Shown: positions 21,641-32,971 of the stretch, piece by piece | How the letters are laid out: every line of letters begins with the position of its first letter | Position numbering within the stretch: position 1 is the stretch's first letter | NCBI RefSeq assembly: GCF_000471905.2 | Contig: NW_006494943.1 | Coordinates: 103,191 to 167,190, forward strand | Direction of reading: 5' to 3' | Length of the DNA: 64,000 bases | Origin: Amborella trichopoda | Taxonomy: Eukaryota > Streptophyta > Magnoliopsida > Amborellales > Amborellaceae | Notes under the pieces: model-generated | What the model was told of the DNA's origin: nothing | Databases searched by the model: none | The model's input: the letters and a program-made list of their open reading frames with translations, nothing else | Made by a program: the position numbers and the translations under genes

Positions 21641-23807
21641 TTTTGTTTGCTTAGAGCATATGTTCATCTTAAGGCTTTTGATTTTAGAATTAGGATTTTA
21701 AAATTACGGTTTGAAGACCTAGGGTTTTCTATGGTTTGGATGACCTAAGGTTAGAGATAACCAAGAGTAATGGTTTTCATATTTCTAGGGTTTAGGCTAG
21801 CTTAGGAGATTCTTGAGATCTCAAGGCTATGGGTTTAAGGCTCTAAATTTTCTAAGGTTTCTTGATGAAATGAACCCCAAATTAGGCCTTTATATACAAT
21901 TGATTTCATGTCCAAAATGCGTATCTAGACCTACTAGAAGTCCTTATCTCAATCCAAATAAGATCCGCGTCATCAGGGATTCTAGAGGTCACGACACGGT
22001 TTGCATTGTTAGGGTAATACTTGGCCTAAATCTTGAGATTTTGAAATCTTGTTAGGATTTAGTATGTTTTGGATCCATTTTCATCAATTTTAGAGTTTGG
22101 AATAATCCTGATTTGTCTTAAATTCTAATTTCTCTAGTCCTATTGGAATTATGGGTGATCTATTGCCGAACTTTTAGGGCTTTCTAGAAGGTTGGGACCA
22201 TGGTTCTAGGTATATGAACTATGGAAGATGGTACGTTAGTTTATTAGGCTATTTCAATGGACTTTTCTAAGGTCTTTACATAATTAAGGTTTAGGAATTT
22301 AGAAAATTAGCCATTTTTTCATTCGGTCTTTATAAAAGAAAATCACCTTTTACCAAAGACTGAAATTTTTGAAAAAACACTAAAAGGCAACCATTGGTCT
22401 TGAGGCTTTATCACCTGGAAAACTAAAAACTGCTATCTTTAGCTCTTCCTTTGTGACATTATCGTATCGTTCTCTTTAAGTAAAGTAGAATGGAACATTG
22501 GAAAAATAAACACCCAAGTAGTGATAAAATAAATAAGCCTTTTCAAAATGTTTTATAATTGCAATCTGCCAACTTACGTACTTCAAGACCTTCAAAAGGC
22601 AAACCCAAGCTATCATTATTTCATCTACACTCTTCTAATAGCATGCAACAAGTTTGTATTCGAATCCCCTTTTTTTATGTCATTTCACCCTCGATCTCTG
22701 CCTCCAATGCATCTTCTCAATCTTGAGATACATAATGTATTCGTCAAATTCCTTCTCTCAACTTCCTTTGCCATAGTAATGGCCATCTTACTTTGAACCT
22801 CTCGATCAAGAAACTCGATTCTAAAAACCGTATCATCAATTTTATTTCTTACGTAATACGATTCTCAAAGTTCCAATCAATTAACATGTGTTTTAAGTGG
22901 TAAAATTTCTTTGACAACTGAAATCCAATATGGAACTCTAGTTCGAGTGAGCTAGATGCTATCTAAATCAAGGTTCAATAAATGAGTATAATGAAAAGTG
23001 GAAATGTATCAACTATGGTTTGCTGTGTTCCATATTCCAAAGTTGGTTCTTAGATGGATATTTTGGAAAGGAATTGCATTTGAATGGGACCCATTTCAAC
23101 TTTTTCCCAAGTTGTGTGTGCATCGCCATTGGGGGCCAAATGAGTCCAACTTTGCCTATGAATATGAATCAAGAAAGATATTCAAAGCCTGCCTCAGTTT
23201 CATAAATTTATCCCATCGGCGATTTCACTGCAGGTCGGACTGAAACAAAAGACTTTTTCATCCGTTGGACATAAATACGAGCAACAAAATTTTTAATTAA
23301 ATTATACAAAAAAAATCAAAATATATTATTTTAATATTTAAAATTTATTTTTATTCCATAAACATGATCATGGTGGTCGACGATTTCAATTTGTAAGATT
23401 TTGGTCTAGAAAATATATGATATTGAAGCTAAAAATTTGTGTATATTTGATGATCTACGAAGAGTGACCAATAAATAAATTTTCAAATAAATCGTTTTGA
23501 AATTAAGATTCATGAGCATGTGGTCCAAATTACTGACCTATACAATTTTAAGTTTGTTTTAAATTCGTATTCTTATTGGTCAAGATTATCGATTTGTAAA
23601 AGTGCAAGTTCAAAATCTATTTGTTAAAATAGAATTCGAACAAGATGAATGGGTGCATCGGCCAGCACACTCAATCCCCGTCCATGAACTTTTCACTATG
23701 TAAAAGATTTTTGTATTTTCTTAAAAATTACTTTTTAAAATTTGCCATTGTTATTTCAACAGTTTTTATTCTCATTTTTTTCTTTTTTCTTTTTTGACAA
23801 TAAATTG
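21641..23807. other. Intergenic, no gene recognised
   Basis: AT-rich DNA. Short open frames (22548-22796, 22998-23243) show no known domain or coding bias that I can see. Confidence 0.5.
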
Positions 23808-23816
23808 TTTATATTA

Positions 23817-25240
23817 GGGAAATTATCTCTAATATACCTTAATTTTAAGAAAATCGCAAAAAAAAATCCCAACTTCTCAAAACCTCGCCAACACCCTTTT
23901 CCTAATTTTCGGCATTTTCGGGACAAAAATACCTTTTACGATAGTCTTTCTACCATACTGCATTGCGAATATTATGGTAATTAAAATACCGTTATAAGTA
24001 GAGATAGAATTACGGTACTTCTAGGACCGTAATAACGTAAACATCTATTACGATACTTTAGTTACTGTAATAATATAGAGTATTACAGTAATTAAAATAT
24101 CGTTATAAGTAGAGATAGAATTACAGTACTTCTAGTACCGTAATAACGTGAACATCTATTACGGTACTTTAATTACCGTAATAACATAGAGTATCACGGT
24201 AATTAAAATACCGTAATACCTTTAAGTAGTGTTACGGTTATTTAATTATCGTAATATTGCCCAAGCCTCATAATAAAAGATTTTGTACTCTCTCGAGTCT
24301 ACTATCTATTTACTCCCTCAACAAAAATCTATGCTAGCTGTATATTTCAAATCTCAAATTTTTAGGTTATAATCTCTACCCTTTACGGTAGTCTTTCTAC
24401 CATAATGCATTGCGACCATTACGTAATTAAAATACCATTGTAAATAGAGATAGAATTACAATACTTCTATTACCTTAATAACATGAATATCTATTACGGT
24501 ACTTTAATTACCATAATAACATAGAGTATTACGGTAATTAAAATACAGTAATACTTTAAAGTAGTATTACGGTAGTTTTATTACCCTAATATTGCCCAAC
24601 TCAAAATAAAAGATTTTCTACTCTCTCGAGTCTACTATCTATTTACTCCCTCAACAAAAATGCATACTAGCTGTATTTTTCAAATCTCAAATTTTTAGGA
24701 TATAATATCTACTTAATTTTTATATGGTTCTCAAAATTTTATAACAAAAACACACTTAAATAGGTGTTTTTGAGCGAGGGAGTAGATCCACATCATGCTC
24801 CCATGGGACCATGGAGTTTTTGAAAAGAGAGATGGGTATCCCTGATATTAGATTTGGTTTGAAGCTTTTAAAGTATTACGGTATTAAGAATACCGTAAAG
24901 ACATTACGGTATTCTTATTACCGTAATACTTTTGACTTTACGGCATTTTTATTACGGTAATACTTTAAAAGCTTCAAACCAAAACTAATATCAGGGCTAC
25001 CCTCTATCTTTTCAAAAAATCCATGTTCCCATGGAAGTACGATGTGGATCTACTCCCTCGCTCAAAAACACCTATTTAAGAGTGTCTTTGTTCTAAAAGT
25101 TTGAAAACCATATAAAAATTAAGAAGTATTTTTGTCCAAAAAATTTGAAAATTAGGAAAAAAGGTGTGGGAGAGGTTTTGGGAAGTTGGGAGTTTTTTTG
25201 CGATTTTCTTAAAATTAAGGTATATTAGCGATAATTTCCC
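23817..25240. mobile_element. Non-autonomous Mutator-like foldback element
   Basis: Ends GGGAAATTATC..CTAATATACC and its inverted complement form terminal inverted repeats of about 120 bp (23817-23935 and about 25120-25240). An exact 9-bp target duplication, TTTATATTA, flanks it at 23808-23816 and 25241-25249. Nine-base duplications with long inverted ends are the hallmark of Mutator-like elements. No transposase is present. The interior consists of two copies of a block of about 440 bp (about 23930-24360 and 24380-24720) dense in ATTACGGTA/TACCGTAAT words, followed by a palindrome. Confidence 0.92.
24711..25126. repeat. Palindrome with about 190-bp arms
   Basis: Left arm from ACTTAATTTTTATATGG (24711) through TTTGAGCGAGGGAGTAG and GGTTTGAAGCTTTTAAAGTATTACGG; the right arm is the reverse complement with scattered mismatches, ending near 25126. 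The centre, near 24900, is made of TACGGTATT/AATACCGTA words. A transcript would fold into a long hairpin. Confidence 0.88.
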
Positions 25241-25249
25241 TTTATATTA

Positions 25250-25777
25250 TCTTAAGGAAGTTGACGCTCATTTCCTCCCAAAAGTTACATTAATTAAAAT
25301 TCCTTGAAATGTTGCATTTTATATTGATACTCTCATGTTTAGGTTATTATTTTTTCAATCTTTTCAAAAAAATATTCTCATTTTGGATCTTCATAATTTG
25401 AGAATTCAAAGTAATATTATCAAACTACAAGTTTGAACCTTCAAAATCCAAAGCGAAAATTTGACATACGAAAGACAAAGTCTTGACTTAGGACTTCAAA
25501 ATTCTCGAACCAAAGACTCTTGCCTCAGAAAGCATGTGTATTGAGAAGTAATTGTTGGCTTGCGGTTTTCAAAATTTAAAGCCAAAGACCTAATGGAAAT
25601 GAAATGGGGTCTTGAATTATCAAAATCACAATTTGAAAGAATTTTATTTGAATATTCATGATTCGAATATTATTTTAGGCATAAGGCTATGAAGTTGGCC
25701 CATTTTGGACAAAATAGAAAAATAAAAAAAGGCCTATCAACATAAAATAAGATAAACAAACCAAATGTAGGGGACAT
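25250..25777. other. Intergenic, nothing recognised
   Basis: AT-rich sequence between the foldback element and the LTR element. Nothing identified. Confidence 0.5.
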
Positions 25778-26300
25778 TGAAGCCGACCAAGATCTTGTTG
25801 TTACAAAATTTTAATTTTATTTTTATTAATTTTATTATTAGCAATGTGGGTAGGCTTATTATTATTATTATTATTAGGATTAATTGTTATAAATATGATT
25901 TTTAGGTTAGTTTGATAAAATCTATTTCTTTTAAGAAAGTGCCTTTTTTTAGAAGTATAAGTCCTTTATTTTTGTAGGTCCCTTTTCTTCTTTCTTTTCA
26001 ATGAGTTGTCTTTTTAGGAAACTTTTGTTTCTTTGGCTATCTTTGTCTTTTGTGCGATTAACTTATCATTTTCTTTAGTGCGTTTAAATTGGAATAAATA
26101 TTAGGAGTTATCTTTTCCAATATAACTCTGTTTTTATTTAGTTATTTTACGAAGATGAAGCAAGTATGTTTCCTTTTTTTTTTTTAGTAAGTATTAGTTG
26201 AGTCAGTATTTTTTCTTCTTTTTTTTTTTTAGTAAGTTCTTTCCTTGTCTTTTGGATAAGAACATGATTCACATGATATGGAAATCCCTATTATAATTAA

Positions 26301-27214
26301 AGTCAATGATTTTATACAACAGTTGTATAGTAATATGATGCAATAATTTTCAAAAACTATATTAGGACCATTTGTTTGATCCAAATTTTAAAATATATAC
26401 TCTTTCATTCTAATGAACAATCACAAAAAAGAAAAATTTGAAAACACAACCTAGAAAGTATTTGTTTAGTCCAATTAACATAAGCCATTCATTTTGGTGA
26501 GATGCTTAGATCTAGGCCTTAGAATGATTTTTTTTCTTTCCAAAATTTTTAGATATTTTTATTTGGGAAAAGTTTATATAGAGCCGAGGCTTTAAACAAT
26601 CAAATTTGAGCCTACCTTAAAAATATCACTAGAAGAGATTGCATCTCGACATCAAGATGCATGGACATGAGAAAAAAATGGATTTCAAGTTTTTGAAATA
26701 GTGTATTTTGTAACGCACTTTTGGATCGTCAATTTTTATGATTTTCAAGTTTTCATAGAACTCTCGATCTACATTATTTTTGAAACTTTAAACTTTATAA
26801 ATAAAGATGAAAAAATATTTTAAGGCTATCAAAACGATTTCTAGTTTTGAAACCATATTTCTAGACACCATTTGAAGGTAGACTCTAATTTGTTTAGAGC
26901 CTAGGCTCTATACAAACCGCACCATTTTTATTATCATTAGATTAACAGTATTAAAAAAGGAAAAAATGATTTTGAATTCATAAAGGCCTAGATTTTGAAA
27001 TTCATCAAATGAACAGTTTAGATTCATTGTTGGAGGGGACTCATTTTGATCATATATAAGGTATAAAATAGTTTTTTTTTTTTTTTAAGATTGATTATTG
27101 TGATTAAGAGAGTGTGTGTGTAAAATTTTGGATCATACAAACACTACAAACATGGTTTTCTAGAAGTGTGGTTGCATTATACTATGATACAACTGTTGCA
27201 TGAAATCACTACCC
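26301..27214. mobile_element. Mutator-like MITE in the 5' LTR
   Basis: Flanked by an exact 9-bp duplication, TATAATTAA (26292-26300 and 27215-27223). Inverted ends share TGATTT.AT.CAACAGTTGTAT and, further in, TTGATCCAAA. It is 914 bp including a nested MITE at 26564-26923. The 3' LTR of the same host element lacks it. Confidence 0.8.
26564..26923. mobile_element. MITE family B, copy 1, nested
   Basis: 360 bp with inverted ends GTTTATATAGAGCC..GGCT and AGCCTAGGCTCTATACAAAC. An exact 9-bp duplication, ATTTTTATT, lies at 26555-26563 and 26924-26932. Related copies are at 34579-35048, about 35493-35830 and 36824-37115. The 9-bp duplication suggests a Mutator-like origin. Confidence 0.85.
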
Positions 27215-27654
27215 TATAATTAATGTTGAAGTGATATCAGGACCTCCTTTTTGTAAGGGATTTTAGAAAGCAAGTTCTAAGTATATAAAAAGGAAGCACA
27301 TACAATGTACTAGGAGATGATTTTGGTTAAATAATAAATAAATAAAATTAATATAGAGTGGCCATTTGTTCTTCTTTTCGTCTTCTCTTTTTGTGGTGTG
27401 TGGCGGAGGACTCGGATCCCCATGTTTGTGCCTTCTTTTGCTAATTTATTCTCAGTTTTAATTATTTCTCTCTCTAAAATGCGGTTGTTTTGTTGGTTAT
27501 TGATGACTATTTCTTTTAGTTGTGTTAGGTGGTATAATTGTGTCAGTCAATTCTCGTAGATCGTGGTATTCGTCGATAGGCATTATAGCTTGTTGATATA
27601 GTCTATGTCAGGGTATCAAGAATGGGTCCCATCCAGTGAGAAAGAGACCTTTGA

Positions 27655-28355
27655 GATACTGAAATAGAAGACTTGAAAAGGCAAGTTGAGGAATTGGCCC
27701 GACACTTGGCATAAAACCCAGCACCGACACACTATGATGACGATAGTGAGTCGGACTCTGCTTTCGGGAATCCATTCTATGCGAATGCTCTACGTCGGGA
27801 GCCTCATGTTCAGGATAATAGATTATGGGATTTAATTGATATGCATGATTTGAAGGAGTACGAGGTTGATTTTGACGTCGATTGTATTGAAATCAACAGG
27901 TTATAGATTGGGATCTGCCACCAATTTTCGATACATACTTAGATCAAGATCAATATCTTGTAGGAGATCCAATATGTGATGATGATCAAGATTATGTAGT
28001 TAAACCAATATTTGATGAAGAAAAAGATGAAAGCCTCAAAGAAGAATCGATAGGTGAAATTTGTTCAACCATTGAATCTAGTTTCAAGATGCATACGTGG
28101 TGCACCCGAAGGTTAAGTTTGAACAATTTCAGTACGTTTATGTAACTGAACAGATTTTATCAACATACAACAACACTTTTCTTGAGGGCTTCTCATTTTC
28201 AATGCACGATTGCTATTTTATGATTATTGTAGTAACCCATAAGTCCTAGGATAGTATTTATAATGTTCAAGTTGAAGAAAGATGTGCGGATATTGAAAAA
28301 TTCATCTTAACGCATTTCAAAACTCAAAGTTGAGTTTTCTCTAACCAGAGGAGAA
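27655..28355 (+). pseudogene. gag start joined to pol end
   Basis: Frames read EIEDLKRQVEELARHLA near 27662-27710, then HYDDDSESDSAFGNPFYANA near 27730-27790, a typical gypsy gag N-terminus, and then jump to an acidic segment (WDLPPIFDTYLDQDQYLVG near 27910-27965) and to PEENDA at about 28346, the end of a gypsy pol. RT, RNase H and integrase are absent. There are stops at TAG (about 27667) and TAA (about 27712). The element could only move with enzymes from another copy. Confidence 0.75.
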
Positions 28356-28489
28356 TGATGCAGATCAAGATCTGACTACTACAAAATTTTAATTTTATTT
28401 TCAGAGATGTCGGTAGATTTTTTATTTTTTATTAAGCTGTTAAAAATAGGATTTTTAAGTTAGTTTGATGAAATCTACTCTTTTAAGAA

Positions 28490-28745
28490 GAACAATTGGT
28501 TCACGCGGGTTGGACTGCATTTCTACAATATACAATCCAGATGTATAAACCATACATCTTAAATATGGATGTCAAGAGGTGGTCCATCTAAAAATAATTG
28601 TAACTAACATCCAAATATTTTCTTAATATAATTATTTCTATTTTTTTTTTTTTCATATTCATGATCACCATGTTAAAGATTATATATTCTTTAAAAATTA
28701 GGATCAAATTATATTTAAAAATATATTTATTGCCAAATCTATGTT
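28490..28745 (+). mobile_element. MITE family A, copy 1, in the 3' LTR, right end missing
   Basis: Starts GAACAATTGGTTCACGCGGG and follows copy 2 to about 28725. It lacks the conserved right inverted repeat yet is flanked by TTTTAAGAA at 28481-28489 and 28746-28754. About 22 bases of host LTR (AAATCTA..TTTTAAGAA) are in fact repeated on both sides. The 5' LTR has no insertion here. Confidence 0.75.
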
Positions 28746-28851
28746 TTTTAAGAAAGTACGTTTTTTTTTTTTTAGAAGTGTAAGTGTTTTATTTTTGTAG
28801 GCATGTTTTCTTCTTTCTTTTGCACGAGTTGTTTTTTTAAGGAACTTTTAT

Positions 28852-29148
28852 GAACAATTGTTTCATGCGGGCGGGATCGCAGATCCAGAGTATAAAGCAT
28901 TCATCTTAAAGATGGAAGCAAATAGGTAGTCCATCTAAAAACAATTGTAACTAACGGTTCAAATGTTTTTTTAATATAATTACTATTATTAATTTTTAAA
29001 TTTTATTTGATTTTTTCATATTCATGATCTTCATGTTAAAGATTATATATTTTTTAAAAATTAAGATCAAATTATATTTAAAAATATATATTTATTGTTA
29101 GACGTGCACTTCTACAATATGTGGGCTGGCCGCATGCTAACCGCGTCC
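28852..29148 (+). mobile_element. MITE family A, copy 2, in the 3' LTR
   Basis: 297 bp, from GAACAATTGTTTCATGCGGG to GGCCGCATGCTAACCGCGTCC, with an exact 9-bp duplication, AACTTTTAT, at 28843-28851 and 29149-29157. The inverted ends share CATGCGG and TTCTACAATAT. The 5' LTR is uninterrupted at this site (AGGAAACTTTTGTTTC near 26018). Confidence 0.88.
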
Positions 29149-29673
29149 AACTTTTATTTCATAGCCTAGGTTGACTTATCATTTTCTTTTGTACGTTTAA
29201 ATTGGAATAAATATTAGGAATTATCTTTTGAAGTAGTTTATTTTTTTATGAGTTATTTTAAAAAGGTAAAAAGTCCGTTTCCTTTTTTTTAGTAAGTATT
29301 AGTTAAGTTTCTATTTTTGCTTTTTTGATTAAGTTCTTTACTTATCTTTTCGATAATGACATGTTGAAGCGGACTTCTTTTTTGTACGGAATTTAAAAAG
29401 GAAGTTCTAAATGAATCAAAGAAAGCAAGTATAATGTATTAGGAGATGATTTTAGTTGAAAAAAAAAGAAAAGAAGTTAATGTAGAGAGACGAAGAGAGA
29501 GAGAGAGCACTTTTATTTGTTCTTTAGTCTTCTTTTATTGTGGTGCGCGGCGGATGACTCAGATCGCCATGTTTGTGCCTTCTTACTAATTTTTTTTAAA
29601 AATAATTATTTTTCTCTCTAAAATATGGTTATTTTACCGGTTATTGGCAGTGGATAAATTTTCAACTGTGTCA

Positions 29674-30689
29674 AACACTACTCAAATTTCTCATTACAAA
29701 TAAGGAAAATACGTTATCATTTGAGTTGATCGATTATATAATGGCCATTCTAATATAAATAGCAGGAATTTACCAAGATCCGATTGAATATGTAGTCTGA
29801 TTTGTCATAATACAAGCAATGCCAGTGCTGATTTGGTTCAAATAAACTCAATTTTGATAAAAAAAAACTAATCAAAATCAATATTTAATTGGTCGAACTA
29901 ACCATTTTATCTGTTTGACCAGTGAAATGAAGTTTGACAAATTTTTTAATATATTTTATCTTATTCAACTATTATGTTAATTTTTTTTTTTTTAAAATCC
30001 AATCGAACTAATTCAACACGTAGTCGAATCAATTTTGATTAGACCAAACTCCGATCCTATCAACACTAAACTTCCCAATATCCTATCGTTATGATAACAT
30101 AACAGATGGCATAAACGCATTCGCTTCTCTTAGAAGAGGCACTTACTTAAAGCATGGTCTTTAAGCATTAGAGTAATTTACGAAAATATCCCTTTACATT
30201 ACCATTATTATATGAATCCCCTTAAAATGTGAATATTACTTAATACCTATTTTTCATATATTTTTGCATGTTTTTTCAAACTACCCTTAGTTTAGAATTT
30301 GAAAATCCAAAATTATTGAACCTTTTAGAAAAAAATATGCTTCACTCGGAGGCCAAGGACTTCGTATTCTCAAAATTTGAAATTCTTTCAAAAAATTATT
30401 GACCTCTAGCAAGGTTGTTCGAGCTTACTAGATTCTAAAGAGCTTCATACTTTGAGAACCAAAAGTATACAAAAGAGACTATTTCCAAGATGGTCATAAT
30501 GACTCTTGTCCATCAAATATTAAATCGGGTGGTTGCGAGCATATTGTTAACTGGACTCAAAGTTCAAAAAAAGCTTTCTCGAACACCATGATATATCTTA
30601 GGGCATCCAATTGAATGTCTAATGGCTAGTCGTGATTATGAGTTCTTTGTAAGAATAGCATATTGTCTCATAGTATACAATCTCTTTAG
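29674..30689. other. Intergenic, AT-rich
   Basis: No gene seen. A segment at about 29820-30065 has weak mirror-image ends (GTGCTGATTTGG.. and ..CCGATCCTATCAACAC) but no target duplication. Confidence 0.5.
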
Positions 30690-31080
30690 AAAATATGTAA
30701 TTCAACAAACTCCATAATTTTAAAATTCGAAGTTGTTTGAGGAAAGCTTCAGCCTCTAACAAGCCTTGTAACCATTCTCCAACTAGTTTATTGCAAGCGT
30801 TAAATTTCAAACACTCAAAATCCAAAATAATAAAAAATATCATTATTTTGAAAAAGTTACAAAACAATGAGGTACACCTATAATAATTTTCCTTTGGAAA
30901 TTATGTAGCTTGGCATACTTCGGATTTTCAAAATCCAAAATTATTGGAGGAAAGCCTCAGCCTCAATCAAGACTTGTAACCACTCTCCAAGTGGTTTATT
31001 GGAAGTGTTAAACTTTGGGCATTCGCAATTTGAAATCAAGACTATCATTATTTTGAAACAATTACAAAATAATTAGGTAC
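30690..31080 (+). repeat. About 200-bp tandem duplication
   Basis: Two units, about 30690-30880 and 30890-31080, both containing a form of AAAATCC/GAAGTT..GAGGAAAGC.TCAGCCTC, CTTGTAACCA.TCTCCAA, GGTTTATTG.AAG.GTTAAA and ATCATTATTTTGAAA. They have clearly diverged. A partial third copy may exist near 30300. Confidence 0.8.
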
Positions 31081-31360
31081 GAATCTGATAACGTGAAAAT
31101 TTAAATTTTTTTTATCCAACATAATTTTAAGGGCACATTTGATTTGAGTGGGTAGAAAAGTATTGCTAAATGAAAAAATTCTCAAGTAGTTAGATGTGAG
31201 TATATTTTTAAACCAACTGGTTCTAGTGCATTTCTTCACATTAATTGATAATTAACTAGTGTCAAAATACTGTAGCACATAACCATATAAGAATTTTGTT
31301 TCATATTTTAACCCCAACCAAAAGACATGCGTGTAAATTTTCCTAGAGCATTACAATCGC

Positions 31361-31659
31361 GAACACGGTTAGCATACGGCCAGCCCGCATATCGTAGAAA
31401 TGCCGGCTTGACAATAGATATATTTTTTAAATATAATTTGATCCTAATTTTTAAAAAATATGTAATTTTTAACATGGATATCATGAATGTGAAAATTAAA
31501 TAAATTTTGAAAACTAAAAATAGTAATTATATTAAAAAAACATTTGGACCGGTAGATGCGATTGATTTTAAATGGATCGCCGATTTGCATACCATCCATC
31601 TTATCTCTATGAAAGGCATATTGTAGAAATGCGGTCCAGGCCGCATGAAACAATTGGTC
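31361..31659 (-). mobile_element. MITE family A, copy 3, upstream of MIR390
   Basis: 299 bp, reverse orientation to copies 1 and 2: left end GAACACGGTTAGCATACGGCC, right end GGCCGCATGAAACAATTGGTC. The 9-bp flanks TACAATCGC (31352-31360) and TACAATCAC (31660-31668) differ at one base. It lies about 0.8 kb upstream of the MIR390 TATA box. Confidence 0.85.
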
Positions 31660-32104
31660 TACAATCACTGCGATGGAAACGGCCGCTTGAGCATTGAGTC
31701 AGGGTCATTCTGGTAAATTTGAAGATGCATCTGTCCTTATTAAGTAGCCCCTCGATAATTGGTGCTTGACTCACTTTTTCCGTAGGGCTCAGAGATATAG
31801 AAAGAAAAGCAGATGGCCAGGCCCCCGAGCGAGACGGATCGGCACAAGTTCCGAGGAAAGCTCTGTCCACGAGCCCAGTACGAGCCCTCTGGGTTTGGCG
31901 CCCCGCGCCTTTTCCGCGCCCACTTGCCTAGCATATATCTCCCCCAATAATCAACCCTTGTCGTATTCTCCAATTCTAAGCCCTCGACAATGCCCAAATC
32001 TCAATTAAGCCCTGAACCTTTTACGTCTTCCCATTCTACCCTCGCAACCGTCTACCCATTACCAATTCTGAGCAAGTCCAGTCTCCCGGTCCTTTGGATT
32101 TTGA

Positions 32105-32110
32105 CACGTG
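32105..32110 (+). promoter_or_regulatory. G-box in the MIR390 upstream region
   Basis: CACGTG within TGACACGTGGCA, a classic binding context for plant bZIP and bHLH factors. A related TGACGTGG lies at about 32404-32411, close to the TATA box. Function here is inferred. Confidence 0.55.
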
Positions 32111-32249
32111 GCAGGTTGTCGTGGGAGGGCTCAGAAGAAGATTAGGACAAAAGAAGGGAGCTATTTTGGTAAATTGTTGAGTATGTTGTACGTAGTCGGC
32201 AGAGAGGTATAGACCGTTGCTTAGTCAAACCTTTTTCATTTTCCAAGGC

Positions 32250-32400
32250 CCCCACTTTCTCTCTCTACTGCCACCGTTCCTCTCACTTTCTCTCTCTAGT
32301 GGCGCTGCTCTCACTTCCTCTCTCTAAAGCCCCTTTTCAAGCTATCTATCGACTCCCTTTCTCTCTCATATATCTCCAACCCTTTCTGTTTGATGGTGTG
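32250..32400 (+). promoter_or_regulatory. CT-rich core-promoter tract
   Basis: Repeated CTCTCTCT/TTTCTCTCTC blocks upstream of the TATA box, the kind of pyrimidine/GAGA tract common at plant promoters and bound by BPC proteins. Function is inferred. Confidence 0.5.
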
Positions 32401-32424
32401 ACGTGACGTGGCCCATCCTCACGC

Positions 32425-32432
32425 CTATAAAT
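32425..32432 (+). promoter_or_regulatory. TATA box of MIR390
   Basis: CTATAAAT in a GC-balanced context, about 415 bases before mature miR390. Transcription would start near 32455, giving a purine-rich 5' region with GAGAGAGAGAG near 32520. Confidence 0.6.
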
Positions 32433-32840
32433 GTGCATGCGCTTCTCCCTCGAAAAGCCCACATCCTCCACTCACGCTTCTCTTTTCAGAAAGCGCAAGG
32501 AAACGAGCCGGAGAGTTTTAGAGAGAGAGAGCGGCCTCTTCACTCATATTTCTTTCTCTTTGTTTTTTTCCAGAGGGAATCATTCTGAAATCTCTGTTCT
32601 TCTTATGTTTTCTATTCGAGATCATCCTTTATTTCTTATGGACTGCTTCAAATCCTCGATTTCTACAATTTTTTGAGAGAGAAACTTCATAGCGCTTTCA
32701 TTTGTTCGTCCCTTTCTTACAATGCATCTTGTTGTTCTTGTATGTCTACCTAGAGGAACAGGAGAGAGAGAGTGAGAGATTGTGCAGTAAAGTGGGTTTT
32801 TCCGGTGACGTGAAATCAAAGAAAGCGTTGAGAATCGGTA

Positions 32841-32861
32841 AAGCTCAGGAGGGATAGCGCC
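32841..32861 (+). ncRNA. miR390: Mature miR390
   Basis: 21 bases starting with A, the base AGO7 prefers. The conserved core CTCAGGAGGGATAGCG is intact, so pairing to both TAS3 sites should be normal. Confidence 0.97.
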
Positions 32862-32901
32862 TCTTTTTAATCTGCATATATAACTCAGATCAATGTTGAG
32901 G

Positions 32902-32922
32902 CGCTATCTATCCTGAGTTTTA
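32902..32922 (+). ncRNA. miR390* strand
   Basis: Pairs with mature miR390 with two-base 3' overhangs. The changes relative to perfect pairing give the central mismatch usual in MIR390 duplexes. Confidence 0.92.
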
Positions 32923-32965
32923 CGGTTTCTCCTTGCTCTGTAACCTTCATCCGACTTCTTCTCAA

Positions 32966-32971
32966 GTAAGT
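32966..32971 (+). other. Likely splice donor in pri-miR390
   Basis: CTCAA/GTAAGT, 34 bases after the hairpin, followed by a long T-rich stretch. This suggests that the hairpin lies in the first exon of a spliced primary transcript. The acceptor could not be fixed. Confidence 0.5.

Larger units (their letters stand above)
25778..29673 (+). mobile_element. Collapsed LTR retrotransposon with MITE insertions in its LTRs
   Basis: The 5' LTR (about 25778-27527) and 3' LTR (28356-29673) share many blocks in the same order: TACAAAATTTTAATTTTATTTT, TTTTAGGTTAGTTTGATAAAATCTA, AGTATAAGT..TTTATTTTTGTAGG, and TTGTTCTT..GTCTTCT..TGTGGTG.G.GGCGGA. Both start TGA.GC.GA and end in a TGTGTYA form. A polypurine-like CCAGAGGAGAA precedes the 3' LTR. 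The interior is only about 830 bp and encodes a gag start and a pol end. The primer site is degenerate (GGTGGTATAATTG at 27528). No target duplication was found, so the outer ends are approximate. Confidence 0.8.
32830..32931 (+). ncRNA. MIR390: MIR390 precursor hairpin
   Basis: A 102-base stem-loop. The 5' arm carries mature miR390 at 32841-32861, identical over all 21 bases to the conserved plant miR390 as I know it (AAGCTCAGGA .. GATAGCGCC). The 3' arm carries miR390* at 32902-32922 (CGCTATCTATCCTGAGTTTT plus A). The duplex has one mismatch and two G:U pairs and leaves two-base 3' overhangs on both strands, as Dicer-like 1 cutting requires. The stem continues below (GAGAATCGGTAAAG with TTTTACGGTTTCTC), and the loop has an inner ATCTG/CAGAT stem. 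miR390 is loaded into AGO7 and directs TAS3 cleavage to give tasiARFs against ARF2/3/4 mRNAs. It is the only well-supported host gene here. Confidence 0.97.

Noticed and set aside
29820-30065. Possible hAT-type MITE with CAGTGCTGAT and ATCAACACTA ends
   Set aside because: The ends match over only about nine bases and no 8-bp flanking duplication is present.
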